Shown: piece by piece, positions 35,610 to 44,814 of the stretch | Numbering within the stretch: position 1 is the first letter of the stretch | How the letters are laid out: every line of letters begins with the position of its first letter | Assembly: GCA_040218875.1 (NCBI GenBank) | Contig: JAVJQP010000058.1 | Source: Coleofasciculus sp937127375 | GTDB lineage: Bacteria; Cyanobacteriota; Cyanobacteriia; Cyanobacteriales; Coleofasciculaceae | DNA length: 64,000 bases | Reading direction: 5' to 3' (one strand) | Notes under the pieces: generated by a model | Database searches by the model: none | What the model saw: only the letters and a program-made list of their open reading frames with translations | Told to the model about the DNA's origin: nothing | Program-made: the position numbers and the translations under genes

Positions 35610-37394
35610 TCACACCATGACCGCCCCACTGCTACTTGGACTCGCTGCCATCGCCCCAGAATAGACTAAACCGCGCTGGGTATCCAGGGTGATAATCGCC
35701 CCATCCCGAATCCGCTGAGTCGCATTTTTCACGCCGACAATCACCGGAACTCCCAAGCGCATTCCAATCACCGCCGCGTGGCTGGTTAAACTATCTTCCT
35801 CCGTCACTACCCCTGATGCTTTACGCATGGTATCAACAAAATCCGCACTGGTTGACGGAACCACCAAGATTTCGCCCGGATTAAAGTTATTCACCTCTGC
35901 CGCACTATAGGCGACCCGCGCTAAACCACTCACTGACCCTTTACCAATGCCAATCCCTTGACCCAGTACAGCCGTGACCACTTCCACTTTAATTAAATCC
36001 GTGGAACCCGGCACCCCTTGCAATGTCCCTGCTGTCATCACTACCAAATCCCCCTCAGCGACAAGCTGCTTTTCCTGGGCGACATTAATTGCGGCTTGGA
36101 AGGTTTGACCCGTTGACGGTAAATCCAGCACCAATAGGGGGCGAATTCCCCACACCAGTTGCAATTGTCGCGCCACATCGACGTGGGGTGTTACTGCCAG
36201 AATCGGAGTTGAGGGGCGAAACTTAGAGACATTTCGCGCAGTGGAACCCGTTTTAGTTAGGGTCATAATTGCACAGGCTTGTAACTGTTCGGCAATTTGA
36301 CCCACCGCCTGAGATATCGCATTGGGAATTGAACGGCGGGTATCTTCCATATTCCGCACAATTTCCTCTTGTTCGATACGGGTGGCAATTTTTGCCATCG
36401 TGGAGACGGCTTCTACGGGATAGTTACCCACGGCGGTTTCATTGGACAGCATTACCGCGTCGGTGCCGTCTAAAATGGCATTCGCTACATCGGAAATCTC
36501 TGCACGGGTAGCGCGTGGAGAGTTGACCATGCTATCCAGCATCTGGGTGGCGGTAATCACCGGAATTCCCAGACGATTGGCGGTGGTAATCAGCCGCTTT
36601 TGTAAGATAGGCACATCCTCAGCCGGTAATTCTACCCCTAAGTCACCCCTCGCCACCATCACCCCATCAGCGAGGGAGAGGATAGCCTCCATTTGTTCAA
36701 TGGCTTCGTGCTTTTCAATTTTGACAATAACTGGAACATCTTTCCCAGCACTGGTAATCAGTTCTTTGATTTCCAGGACATCCTGGGGATTACGCACAAA
36801 GCTAAGGGCAATCCAATCGACCCCTTGGTCTAAGCCAAACATCAAATCCCGGCGGTCTTTATCCGTGAGGGCGCGAATGGAGAGGTAGACCCCTGGAAAG
36901 TTGACCCCTTTGTTATTGGAAAGTTTACCACCGACAACGACCCGACAATGTAAGGCGCGTTTCTCTCGATTAATCTCTTCCACCTGCATCTCCACTCTGC
37001 CATCATCTAAGAGAATCGTGGCATTATTAGGGACTTCATCAGCAAGGGGTTGATAGGTGACAGAACTGATCTCCTGAGTGCCGATTAGAGGTTCACTGGT
37101 TAAGGTGAAGCGATCGCCTCGTTCTAGTGTAATCGAACCGTTCTCAAATTTGCCTAAGCGGATTTTCGGTCCTTGTAAGTCTTGCAGGATACCTACGGGT
37201 TGATTCAGTTCAAAGGCGGTTTGGCGAATCAGGCGGATGCTACGCTGATGGTCATCATGAGTGCCATGGGAAAAGTTGAGCCGTAACGTTGTCGCACCTG
37301 CTTTAATCAGATCTCTGAGTATCTCTGGATGACTGGTAGCAGGACCAATCGTGGCTACAATCTTGGTTCGACGCCGGGATGTGTACAGTTGCAT
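35610..37394 (-). CDS. pyk: Pyruvate kinase with C-terminal PEP-utiliser-like domain
   Basis: A 594-residue glycolytic enzyme converting phosphoenolpyruvate and ADP to pyruvate and ATP. RRTKIVATIGPATSHPEIL, LRLNFSHGTHDDH and IVKIEKHEAIEQM (catalytic Lys) are intact, as is MVARGDLGVELPAEDVP. After the regulatory domain, an extra 90-residue segment (about 490-580, GVVTEEDSLTSHAAVIGMRL) resembles the PEP-utilising mobile domain, as in other cyanobacterial and Bacillus-type enzymes. The ATG at 37392-37394 opens MQLYTSRRRTK. Alone on its strand. Confidence 0.95.
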   Translation of the reverse strand: MQLYTSRRRTKIVATIGPATSHPEILRDLIKAGATTLRLNFSHGTHDDHQRSIRLIRQTAFELNQPVGILQDLQGPKIRLGKFENGSITLERGDRFTLTSEPLIGTQEISSVTYQPLADEVPNNATILLDDGRVEMQVEEINREKRALHCRVVVGGKLSNNKGVNFPGVYLSIRALTDKDRRDLMFGLDQGVDWIALSFVRNPQDVLEIKELITSAGKDVPVIVKIEKHEAIEQMEAILSLADGVMVARGDLGVELPAEDVPILQKRLITTANRLGIPVITATQMLDSMVNSPRATRAEISDVANAILDGTDAVMLSNETAVGNYPVEAVSTMAKIATRIEQEEIVRNMEDTRRSIPNAISQAVGQIAEQLQACAIMTLTKTGSTARNVSKFRPSTPILAVTPHVDVARQLQLVWGIRPLLVLDLPSTGQTFQAAINVAQEKQLVAEGDLVVMTAGTLQGVPGSTDLIKVEVVTAVLGQGIGIGKGSVSGLARVAYSAAEVNNFNPGEILVVPSTSADFVDTMRKASGVVTEEDSLTSHAAVIGMRLGVPVIVGVKNATQRIRDGAIITLDTQRGLVYSGAMAASPSSSGAVMV

Positions 37395-37660
37395 AAGCAG
37401 AAAACGGGATGAGTCAGTAGGTGGGAGTAACGTTAACGGCGAGAATTGTCATTTGTCATTTGTCATTCGTTATTCGTTATACTCGTGGGCGCACGCCATG
37501 CGCCCCTACATATCGCTAGAAGCACGCTATGTCCTTTGTCTTAAATGGGTCAGCGAAAGTAGAGATACATGATTGTATCGCTGTCCTTTGTCATTTGTCA
37601 TTTGTCTTTTGTCATATTGGTAAGGATTAGTGTCGAGACGCTCCCTTTCTCCACTCTAGC
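37395..37660. other. Short intergenic stretch with TCATTTGTC repeats
   Basis: Contains runs of GTCATTTGTCATTTGTC at 37448-37475 and 37590-37612 and a GGGCGCACGCCATGCGCCCC palindrome at 37488-37505. No gene. Confidence 0.55.
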
Positions 37661-38257
37661 CATCATGCCACATCGAATCCTGCACAACCTCTAAACTCTT
37701 ATTTAGTATTAGGGGATGGTTCCCTAACCCTGAGTCAACTCATCAGCCCCGGTTGGCGAATGCCCGATTTATCCGATGTATTTGCCTGCTGCTGCGAAGT
37801 TAATTTTAGTGTTAACGAAGTTACCGATGATTTACTCAGTTTAGCCACCGGATTTCTCTGTGCTGGAGCCAGGAGTGTAGTGAGTACGCAGTGGTCGGTA
37901 GAGGACTTAGCCAGCGCCCTATTAGCGATTTTTTACTACAATTTCCGTCAGGCGGGGATGAGCCGTTCTCAGGCGTTACAGCAGGGGCAGATTAAATTGC
38001 GGAATTTAACCGGAGAGGAGTTTGCCAGGAATTATCAAGGGGAGATGGGCAAGTCGTTGCAACAGCAGTATGATCAGGCGATGACTCGGCGGAATGATGC
38101 CAACGTTAAGGGTGATGTGGCTGAGTGCCAGAAGTGGCAGGATTTAGCGGATAAAATTCAGGTACAACAGCAGCATTTGCAGTCGTTGGCGCAGGAGAAA
38201 CAGCCTTTTTCTCATCCCTATTATTGGGCTGGTTTTGTCTCTCAGGGATTGGCTTGA
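37661..38257 (+). pseudogene. CHAT-domain (caspase-like) protein, 5'-truncated
   Basis: The frame is recognisable from about NPAQPLNSYLVLGDGSLTLS and runs through PGWRMPDLSDVFACCCEVNF to VTDDLLSLATGFLCAGARSV and VVSTQWSVEDLASA, ending HPYYWAGFVSQG. This is the C-terminal part of a CHAT peptidase domain, including the strand with the active-site Cys region. The start, the His region and any N-terminal TPR repeats are missing. An internal ATG at 37760 would give 165 residues, too short to be functional alone. Likely a remnant of a larger TPR-CHAT gene. Confidence 0.75.
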
Positions 38258-38594
38258 GAATGGTCATTGGTCATTGGTCATTTGTCGTTTGTCTTACTCG
38301 CTCCCTGGAGGATAAGCTGTCATGCATTTAAATTGGGTATTAGTAGCGAGCAAGATTCAAAGCCTCTCCCAATAAAAAAATATATTCCGCTTCCCTCTCC
38401 TTGTAGGAGAGGGCTAGGGAGAGGTTTTCCACATCCCCTTATGAGTCACATATATCAATGGTTTCGGCGCTTCCAAAAGGCTAGCAAAAAATTGGTGTAG
38501 AGGCGAGACGTTCCATGGAACGTCTCTACAAACTGCATAAGCTTCCTAGATTCAGAGATAGCTCTGAGTAACCCCATTCTGGAAGCGCCCTCCT
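38258..38594. repeat. Intergenic region with repeat copy 2 and a palindrome
   Basis: 38313-38365 is the second copy of the 53-base repeat at 32969-33021. 38505-38526 is the perfect palindrome GAGACGTTCC/GGAACGTCTC around ATG. Short direct repeats (TTGGTCATTGGTCATT) follow the CHAT remnant. Confidence 0.75.
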
Positions 38595-39716
38595 ATGCTA
38601 AAAGCCAAACAACTCTTACAGAATCGCTACCAACTACAACAATGTTTATCCCAAAATGCGGGGCGTCAAACCTGGCTAGCTGAAGATACCACCCAAACAC
38701 CACCACAACAGGTAATCGTCAAGCTACTGGCGTTTAGTCCTCAGATGGAGTGGGACGAGTTTAAACTCTTTGAACGTGAGGCGCAGGTTCTCAAAACCTT
38801 GAACCATCCCCGCATCCCGAAACATCGGGATTATTTTTCCTTAGATGAACAGATGGGTCAAGGATTGTGCTGGTTTTGTTTAGTACAGGATTATATTCCC
38901 GGTCAATCGCTTCAGCAATTACTTAATCAGGGAAAGCATTTCACACTCGCTCAGGTACGTTCCATCGCGATTCAAATTTTAGAGATTTTGAGCTATTTAC
39001 ATGGGTTGAATCTACCTGTACTGCATCGCGATATTAAACCCAGTAATTTAATTTTTCAAGAGGATGTCGATGCGGCTCAAGGTGCATCTGTCTATTTAGT
39101 TGATTTTGGCGCTGTTGCTGACCCCACTGTAGTTGAAGGCGTCACGTTTACGGTTGTCGGTACAGCAGGTTATGCCCCCCTCGAACAATTTTGGGGTAAA
39201 GCAGTTCCCGCCTCAGATTTATATGCGTTGGGCGCTACATTAATTCATTTATTAACGGGGACAGCACCCGCTGATTTACCTCAGCAAAATTTACGTATTC
39301 ATTTTCGCGATAGGGTCAGTTTAAGTCCTAGTTTTGTGAATTGGCTGGAATCCCTGACTGATCCAAATTTGGAGCGGCGATTTAATTGTGCGTCTCAAGC
39401 TACATCCACACTCAATAATCTTAATCGATACTATTTATATAAAAATCATCGTCGCATTGATCGAAATAAAGTTTTGGTTAAACCATCCTTGACAATATTC
39501 TGGTCATGGATAATTAAAATATACATTGTACTAGGTATTGCCGCGTCGCTCGTGATTCCATTTATGATGTTTTTTAGTACAATGATAGGATTTTGTATGC
39601 AAGAATGTCGAGCCGGAGAAGGAGTTCTCATGTTTTTAATGATTCCTTTTTTTATTGTGACATCAGTGCTAACCTGCAAAATACTAGCAGAATCATCTAA
39701 AAAACAAGTCAAATAA
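38595..39716 (+). CDS. Membrane-anchored Ser/Thr protein kinase
   Basis: A 373-residue eukaryotic-type kinase. The kinase domain spans about 1-275: the lysine in VIVKLLAF, HRD at 144-146 (LHRDIKPSNLIF) and DFG at 170-172 (LVDFGAV) are present. The canonical glycine-rich loop is degenerate (SQNAGRQTWLAED). The C-terminal part has two hydrophobic segments (about 303-325 and 340-360), so the protein is anchored with the kinase in the cytoplasm. It is followed by a paralogous kinase 36 bases downstream. Confidence 0.88.
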   Translation: MLKAKQLLQNRYQLQQCLSQNAGRQTWLAEDTTQTPPQQVIVKLLAFSPQMEWDEFKLFEREAQVLKTLNHPRIPKHRDYFSLDEQMGQGLCWFCLVQDYIPGQSLQQLLNQGKHFTLAQVRSIAIQILEILSYLHGLNLPVLHRDIKPSNLIFQEDVDAAQGASVYLVDFGAVADPTVVEGVTFTVVGTAGYAPLEQFWGKAVPASDLYALGATLIHLLTGTAPADLPQQNLRIHFRDRVSLSPSFVNWLESLTDPNLERRFNCASQATSTLNNLNRYYLYKNHRRIDRNKVLVKPSLTIFWSWIIKIYIVLGIAASLVIPFMMFFSTMIGFCMQECRAGEGVLMFLMIPFFIVTSVLTCKILAESSKKQVK

Positions 39717-39752
39717 ATTAAACATTATTTGATTAAAGCAGGAGGTAAAAAC

Positions 39753-41492
39753 ATGAAAACAACGAAATATGTTTTAAATAAACGCTATCAACTCCGAGAA
39801 AAAATTAGCGAAAGACCGAGTCGTCAGACTTGGCGAGCCCTTGATTTAGCATCCGAATCTAAACGAAAATTAGTTATTATTAAATTACTCCCCTTTAGTC
39901 CTCAGATGCAATGGGAGCATCTCAAATTATTTGAACGGGAAGCTCAGGTACTCAAAAATATCAATCATCCCCGGATTCCTCGCTATCTCGACTATTTTTC
40001 AGTGGACGAGGAAGATGGTACTGGATTACGTTGGTTTGCCTTAGTACAAGAATACATTCCTGGTCAATCGTTACAACAGTTGCTTGATCAAGGTAAGCGT
40101 TTTCCCGAACATCAAGTCCGTTGCTTGGCTGAAGAGATTCTGACTATTTTAACCGACTTGCATGAACTGAGTCCCCCTATTATCCATCGCGACATTAAGC
40201 CAAGTAACCTAATTTTAGGAAAAAACAATCAAATCTATCTAGTTGATTTTGGTGCGGTGCAAGATAAAGCTAAAGCTGAAGGTGTCACGTTTACTGTCGT
40301 CGGAACTAGCGGCTATACGCCACCAGAACAACTCTGGGGGCGTGCTGTACCCGCCAGTGATCTTTATGCCTTGGGAGCAACATTAATTCATCTATTGACA
40401 GGTATTGCTCCTGCTAATTTACCGCAATCTGATATGCGACTGGACTTTCAGACAAATATTCAAGTTAATTTAAATCATGTTTTTGCGAAATGGCTTGAGA
40501 TGATGACTGAACCAGCGCTAGAAAAACGGTTTCCTCAAGCCAGAAAAGCTAAATCAGCATTGCTAGAAATTGATGCAATTCGTCGAGAAATAATTGCTAA
40601 AACTGTACAAAATATTCACCAAAAAAATAGACGTAAATCTCGCCATCTACGTCTCTTCGTTTTAATAACACTTCAGTTTAGTATTACTGCTGGGGTTGTT
40701 TTTGGCTTAATCTTGCCCACATTCAAGAAAATAGATACAGAATACTCTGAATCAGAAGCACAAGATTATGGTGGTTCAATGAATCGAGCACAACAATCTT
40801 ATTTCCGGGATAAAGATGAATTTTCTGATTCCATGGATGATCTTGGTTTAGGAATAGCAACGGAAACAAAATCTTACATCTATTCAACTCAGGCTACTCC
40901 CTTATATGCTTTTAACTATGCAATTTCTAAGAAAAGTTACCTTAAAGGCTTTGTTGGCGGTGTATTCTTAGGGAAACCCAAACCGGATACCAATAAATTA
41001 ACAACAGTAGTAATTTTTTGTGAGTCGAAATATTCCGGAAAAACACCTCCTGCTGATCCAGTTGTAAAAAATGGTGTACTAGAATGCGGAGTGGGGACAA
41101 CAAGAGTAGATTCTGATTATTCAGAAATGTCTACGACTTTGGGAGAAGACGGAAAAATAATTTATGAATCGTTAAATTATGCCCAAAATAGCAAATATAC
41201 CCAAGCGCTAAATAGGGCTAAAACCATACAAAATGACGTGGCGAAAGATAAGGCATCCGCTGCCATTATACACGAGTTAATAAAAGCCAAACAGTATGAA
41301 CAAGCCATTCACGTAGCTAAAACCATTGAAAACTTCTGGGTAAAAGTCAGTACCTTGGATACAATCGTGCGCGAGTTAGCGGCTGCGGGTAAGTCGGATC
41401 GTGCCATGGAAATCGCTGAAACCATCCAATCGTACTATGGTAGTAGGGAGAAAATGTTAGACGCGATCGCGAACTATGAAAATTCTCAGTAA
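39753..41492 (+). CDS. Ser/Thr kinase fused to a type IV pilin GspG/H-like domain
   Basis: A 579-residue protein when started at the ATG at 39753, which has AGCAGGAGG just upstream; a TTG at 39729 is less likely. The kinase domain is at about 1-275 with HRD at 145-147 and DFG at 165-167. One membrane segment is at about 298-322. Beyond it, about 340-455, is a domain resembling the cyanobacterial type IV pilin-like G/H family (NRAQQSYFRDKDEFSDSMDD, TETKSYIYS, GFVGGVFLG). A helical repeat segment (about 480-575, ALNRAKTIQN ... AIHVAKTIEN) ends it. The outside part could sense an envelope or pilus signal. Confidence 0.85.
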   Translation: MKTTKYVLNKRYQLREKISERPSRQTWRALDLASESKRKLVIIKLLPFSPQMQWEHLKLFEREAQVLKNINHPRIPRYLDYFSVDEEDGTGLRWFALVQEYIPGQSLQQLLDQGKRFPEHQVRCLAEEILTILTDLHELSPPIIHRDIKPSNLILGKNNQIYLVDFGAVQDKAKAEGVTFTVVGTSGYTPPEQLWGRAVPASDLYALGATLIHLLTGIAPANLPQSDMRLDFQTNIQVNLNHVFAKWLEMMTEPALEKRFPQARKAKSALLEIDAIRREIIAKTVQNIHQKNRRKSRHLRLFVLITLQFSITAGVVFGLILPTFKKIDTEYSESEAQDYGGSMNRAQQSYFRDKDEFSDSMDDLGLGIATETKSYIYSTQATPLYAFNYAISKKSYLKGFVGGVFLGKPKPDTNKLTTVVIFCESKYSGKTPPADPVVKNGVLECGVGTTRVDSDYSEMSTTLGEDGKIIYESLNYAQNSKYTQALNRAKTIQNDVAKDKASAAIIHELIKAKQYEQAIHVAKTIENFWVKVSTLDTIVRELAAAGKSDRAMEIAETIQSYYGSREKMLDAIANYENSQ

Positions 41493-41906
41493 GCAACACC
41501 AGCCAAGTTTACATTACCCTAAGCCTCTTCCTTCTGAAAGAGAATTAAGCCCTGAACTCAAGCCCTGAACTCAAGTACTCGAAGAGAAGCCGCTCCGCGT
41601 CTACGGGCTAAAAGCTTAAACCCGTTAAAACGGGTTCATATTATGTCCGGTCAAACACCTCTGAATAAAACGCCTGAAACCTTGGTTTTTACCGCATTGC
41701 AATTATGGGCAATCGTCAGGACATGATATCAAAGGCTTCCCCAGTAAGCTTTAGCTTACTTTAGCTTTAAGCCGGAAATTTATTTCCAGGCTCTTAATGT
41801 TAGCGACATTCTACAAAGAGGCGAGAAATAAGCCTATACAGCGATCAATGAAACGGGAAGGAACCAATCAATGACAATAGTTCATGACTGACTATTGACT
41901 ACCGTC
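41493..41906. other. Intergenic region
   Basis: 414 bases with a perfect AACCCGTT-AA-AACGGGTT palindrome at 41619-41636 and no recognisable gene. It separates the kinase pair from the deacetylase-family gene. Confidence 0.5.
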
Positions 41907-42821
41907 ATGAACCTGCCAATCGTCTATCACCCCGACTACGTTACCCCCCTTCCACCCGGACATCGCTTTCCCATGTCCAAATTCGGCAAACTCTGTGAAC
42001 TCCTCCTCGCCGATACGATTGTCACTCCTGAAGACATCCACACTCCCAACCCCCCACCCACAGAATGGATTCAACTCATCCACATCCCTGACTACATCCA
42101 GGCTTACTGTAACGGTACACTTGACCCGAAAGCCCAGCGTCGGATTGGATTACCCTGGAGTCCCGGCTTGGTGACGCGAACCTGTACGGCGGTTGGGGGG
42201 ACAATTCTGACGGCTCAACTTGCCCTGAGTCATGGTATTGCTTGTAATACGGCGGGAGGAACTCATCATGCGTTTCCCAGCTACGGATCAGGCTTTTGTA
42301 TCTTTAACGATTTGGCGATCGCGACTCGTGTCCTCCAGACTCTGGGATTAGTCCAAAAAATCCTAATTCTTGACCTCGATGTTCACCAAGGAGATGGTAC
42401 GGCGTTTATTTTCCAAAATGACCCCACTGTCTTTACCTTCTCCATGCACTGTCAGGTCAATTTCCCCGCCACGAAACAAAAAAGTGATCTTGACATTCCT
42501 CTCCCTGTGGGTATGGATGACGATGCTTACCTACAAACCTTAGCCCACTATCTCCCCGATATCCTCTCTGACTTCCAGCCTGACTTGGTTCTCTATGATG
42601 CTGGAGTAGATACCCACGCTTGCGATCGCTTTGGTAAGCTAGCCCTAACCGATACGGGAATTTACCGACGTGAAATGCAGGTACTCAGCACCTGTATCGC
42701 CGCAGGCTACCCTGTCGCCAGTGTGATTGGAGGCGGCTATGGAGATGACCTGAAAGCATTAATCTACCGTCACTCTCTCCTCCATCGTGCCGCTAATGAT
42801 GTTTATCGTCATCAGACGTAG
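41907..42821 (+). CDS. Histone deacetylase/AcuC/AphA-family hydrolase
   Basis: A 304-residue zinc amidohydrolase of the class IV (HDAC11-like) kind, probably deacetylating small molecules such as polyamines or acyl-lysine. I use ATG 41907 instead of TTG 41895. GGTHHAFPSYGSGFC holds the His pair at 120-121, LILDLDVHQGDGTA the zinc ligands Asp158 and His160, and YDAGVDTHACDRFGKLALT the third Asp and its loop. The gene's last codons are duplicated beyond the palindrome at 42828. Confidence 0.9.
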   Translation: MNLPIVYHPDYVTPLPPGHRFPMSKFGKLCELLLADTIVTPEDIHTPNPPPTEWIQLIHIPDYIQAYCNGTLDPKAQRRIGLPWSPGLVTRTCTAVGGTILTAQLALSHGIACNTAGGTHHAFPSYGSGFCIFNDLAIATRVLQTLGLVQKILILDLDVHQGDGTAFIFQNDPTVFTFSMHCQVNFPATKQKSDLDIPLPVGMDDDAYLQTLAHYLPDILSDFQPDLVLYDAGVDTHACDRFGKLALTDTGIYRREMQVLSTCIAAGYPVASVIGGGYGDDLKALIYRHSLLHRAANDVYRHQT

Positions 42822-42827
42822 ACGTAG

Positions 42828-42844
42828 GGTGGGCATTGCCCACC
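42828..42844. repeat. GGTGGGCATTGCCCACC palindrome
   Basis: Third of four copies, starting a few bases after the stop codon of the deacetylase-family gene. The right flank lacks the CCCTTAA found in the other copies. Confidence 0.8.
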
Positions 42845-42854
42845 TGACATACGG

Positions 42855-42883
42855 TTAATGATGTTTATCATCATCGGGTATGA
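42855..42883 (+). pseudogene. Duplicated 3' end of the deacetylase-family gene
   Basis: TTAATGATGTTTATCATC and the following codons repeat the gene's last nine codons (NDVY-x-H-x-x-stop) with several changes and a TGA instead of TAG stop. The segment has no start. Like the stress-protein case at 9142, it lies just beyond a copy of the same palindrome. Confidence 0.7.
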
Positions 42884-43027
42884 AGAGAACAGGGAATGGA
42901 AGGCGTTACCTCTAGAGGCACGGCAATGCCGCGCTTGTCTAGAATCATTCAAAATTTATAATCAATCTCTCAGCACTGATACACTTGAAGAGTTAAGAGG
43001 TTGCTCTACCCAGCTCTAGGAGATACT

Positions 43028-44173
43028 GTGCTGCTATCGAAAGGCTTTGAAATTGAGATGTATACTGGCACTCCCCTTGGGGAGATTGTTGGTCTGTCTG
43101 ATCGGATTGTGGCATCCTTGGATGGCTTCATGCGGGAACCCGATACCCGCAATGTCGAATATACCACGGCTCCTTTATGCTGCTATGACCGCCTCTTATG
43201 CGCTTTGGTACGCCCACGCCAGCACCTCCGCACTTATCTGAAAACTCTGGGAAACTACACCCTGATTCCCGGCAGTACCCTGTCTCTAGGAGGGAGCGAT
43301 CGCTTCTACCGCTCTGACCCGCAAAATCCTTATCATGACTACATTGAGAAAACCTATGGAAGTAATGTGGTCACCGCTAGTGTTCATATCAATGTGGGCA
43401 TTTCTGACCCAGAAGTGCTGATGCAAGCCTGCCGTCTGGTACGAGTAGAAGCCCCCTTATACCTAGCGTTAAGCGCATCATCTCCCTTTCTCGACGGACA
43501 AGCCACAGGGTATCACTCCACTCGCTGGGCGATTTTTCCGCAAACGCCGTCTCAGGTTCCCCTATTTGAAAGCCATGCTCACTTTATTGAGTGGACAGAA
43601 GCCCAACTCGAAGCCGGAACCATGTGTAACGTGCGCCATCTTTGGTCATCGGTTCGTCCCAATGGTAATCGACGCCCCTATGATTTAAATCGTCTGGAAT
43701 TGAGAATTTGTGATTTAGTCGTTGATCCGATTGCGTTGCTAGCGATAACAGCTTTACTGGAAGCCCGGTTAACCCAGGTTTTAAACGATCCGCATCTTGA
43801 TCCGCTCTATAACGGTAATGTATCCACTCGTGCAGGTGATTTAGTCGCCCTCACTGAAGCCAATGAAATGGCGGTTGCCCAGTCTAGCTTAGATGCAAAA
43901 CTCACCCATTGGCAGGATGGCAGAACGATTTCGGCACGGGAATGGATTGATGAACTCTATCAAGAGGTTTTACCCATTGCCAAAGCAAAAGGCTTCAGTT
44001 GCTTCCTCTCGCCCCTGAAAAAGATTCTCCGCCAAGGGAATACAGCCGGACAGTGGTTACAACTGCAATCTGTGGGCTTTGACACGCAGCAAATTCTCAA
44101 CCGAGCGATTCAAGACATGACGGAACAAGAAAACGAACTTGAAGATAAGTTATGTCAGGCTTTGGTGGCTTAA
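43028..44173 (+). CDS. gshA: Glutamate-cysteine ligase, cyanobacterial type
   Basis: A 381-residue enzyme for the first step of glutathione synthesis. The GTG at 43028 is preferred because CTAGGAGAT lies just upstream; an in-frame TTG at 43001 has none. LLSKGFEIEMYTGTPLG at the start, EYTTAPLCCY, HINVGISDPE and RPNGNRRPYDLNRLELRICD match the cyanobacterial GCS2-type ligase. GGSDRFYRSDPQNPYHDYIE is characteristic of this group. The length fits. It follows the deacetylase gene by about 200 bases. Confidence 0.9.
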   Translation: MLLSKGFEIEMYTGTPLGEIVGLSDRIVASLDGFMREPDTRNVEYTTAPLCCYDRLLCALVRPRQHLRTYLKTLGNYTLIPGSTLSLGGSDRFYRSDPQNPYHDYIEKTYGSNVVTASVHINVGISDPEVLMQACRLVRVEAPLYLALSASSPFLDGQATGYHSTRWAIFPQTPSQVPLFESHAHFIEWTEAQLEAGTMCNVRHLWSSVRPNGNRRPYDLNRLELRICDLVVDPIALLAITALLEARLTQVLNDPHLDPLYNGNVSTRAGDLVALTEANEMAVAQSSLDAKLTHWQDGRTISAREWIDELYQEVLPIAKAKGFSCFLSPLKKILRQGNTAGQWLQLQSVGFDTQQILNRAIQDMTEQENELEDKLCQALVA

Positions 44174-44352
44174 TAACCAGGAGGGATGATTTGTCAAGAC
44201 TATTCGGGCTAAAAATTAAAATATCTAATCAGGTTCTTCCCAAAAGCTGATATAAAAAAAACATATACTATCACTATTTCCAATGGGTCTAATCCAATTC
44301 ATTCAGTCTCCCTAAGTGTGTAGGGTAGGATTGAAAAGAGATTTGAGGTTTT

Positions 44353-44814
44353 ATGCTTAGGGTTGTCTTAGTTTGCCCCCAAATTCCGCCCAATACAGGC
44401 AATGTCGCCCGTACCTGTGCCGCTACAGACACGGAGTTACATCTAGTTGGACCCTTGGGATTTGAAATTAGCGATCGCTACCTCAAGCGAGCCGGACTTG
44501 ACTATTGGCCCTATGTCAAGTTTCACTACCATGAAACCTTGGAGGCATTTAATCAGGTTTCCCAAAAGCTGGGAGGGCGATGGATTGGTTTCAGCACTTC
44601 TGGGCAATGCAGTTATGTTCAATTCCAATTTCAACCGAATGACTGGTTGTTATTTGGCAGCGAAACCCAAGGATTGTCCCCATCTGTTTTAACCCGTTGT
44701 GGCGCAACTGTGGTTATTCCAATGACACAACCCGGTGTTCGCAGTTTAAATCTTTCGGTCAGCGCGGCTTTGGGTTTGTTTGAAGCACGGCGTCAATTGG
44801 GATACCTGATCTAG
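44353..44814 (+). CDS. trmL: tRNA (cytidine34/5-carboxymethylaminomethyluridine34-2'-O)-methyltransferase
   Basis: A 153-residue SPOUT-class enzyme that 2'-O-methylates the wobble base of tRNA-Leu. MLRVVLVCPQIPPNTGNVAR is the motif 1 start, LFGSETQGLSPSVL motif 2, and IPMTQPGVRSLNLSVSAALG motif 3 of the trefoil knot. The length is typical. TTTGAGGT lies before the ATG. Confidence 0.93.
   Translation: MLRVVLVCPQIPPNTGNVARTCAATDTELHLVGPLGFEISDRYLKRAGLDYWPYVKFHYHETLEAFNQVSQKLGGRWIGFSTSGQCSYVQFQFQPNDWLLFGSETQGLSPSVLTRCGATVVIPMTQPGVRSLNLSVSAALGLFEARRQLGYLI

Noticed and set aside
35422..35664. 80-codon plus-strand frame through the tandem GGGCGGGTTT elements
   Set aside because: It consists of translated repeat and overlaps the end of pyruvate kinase on the other strand.
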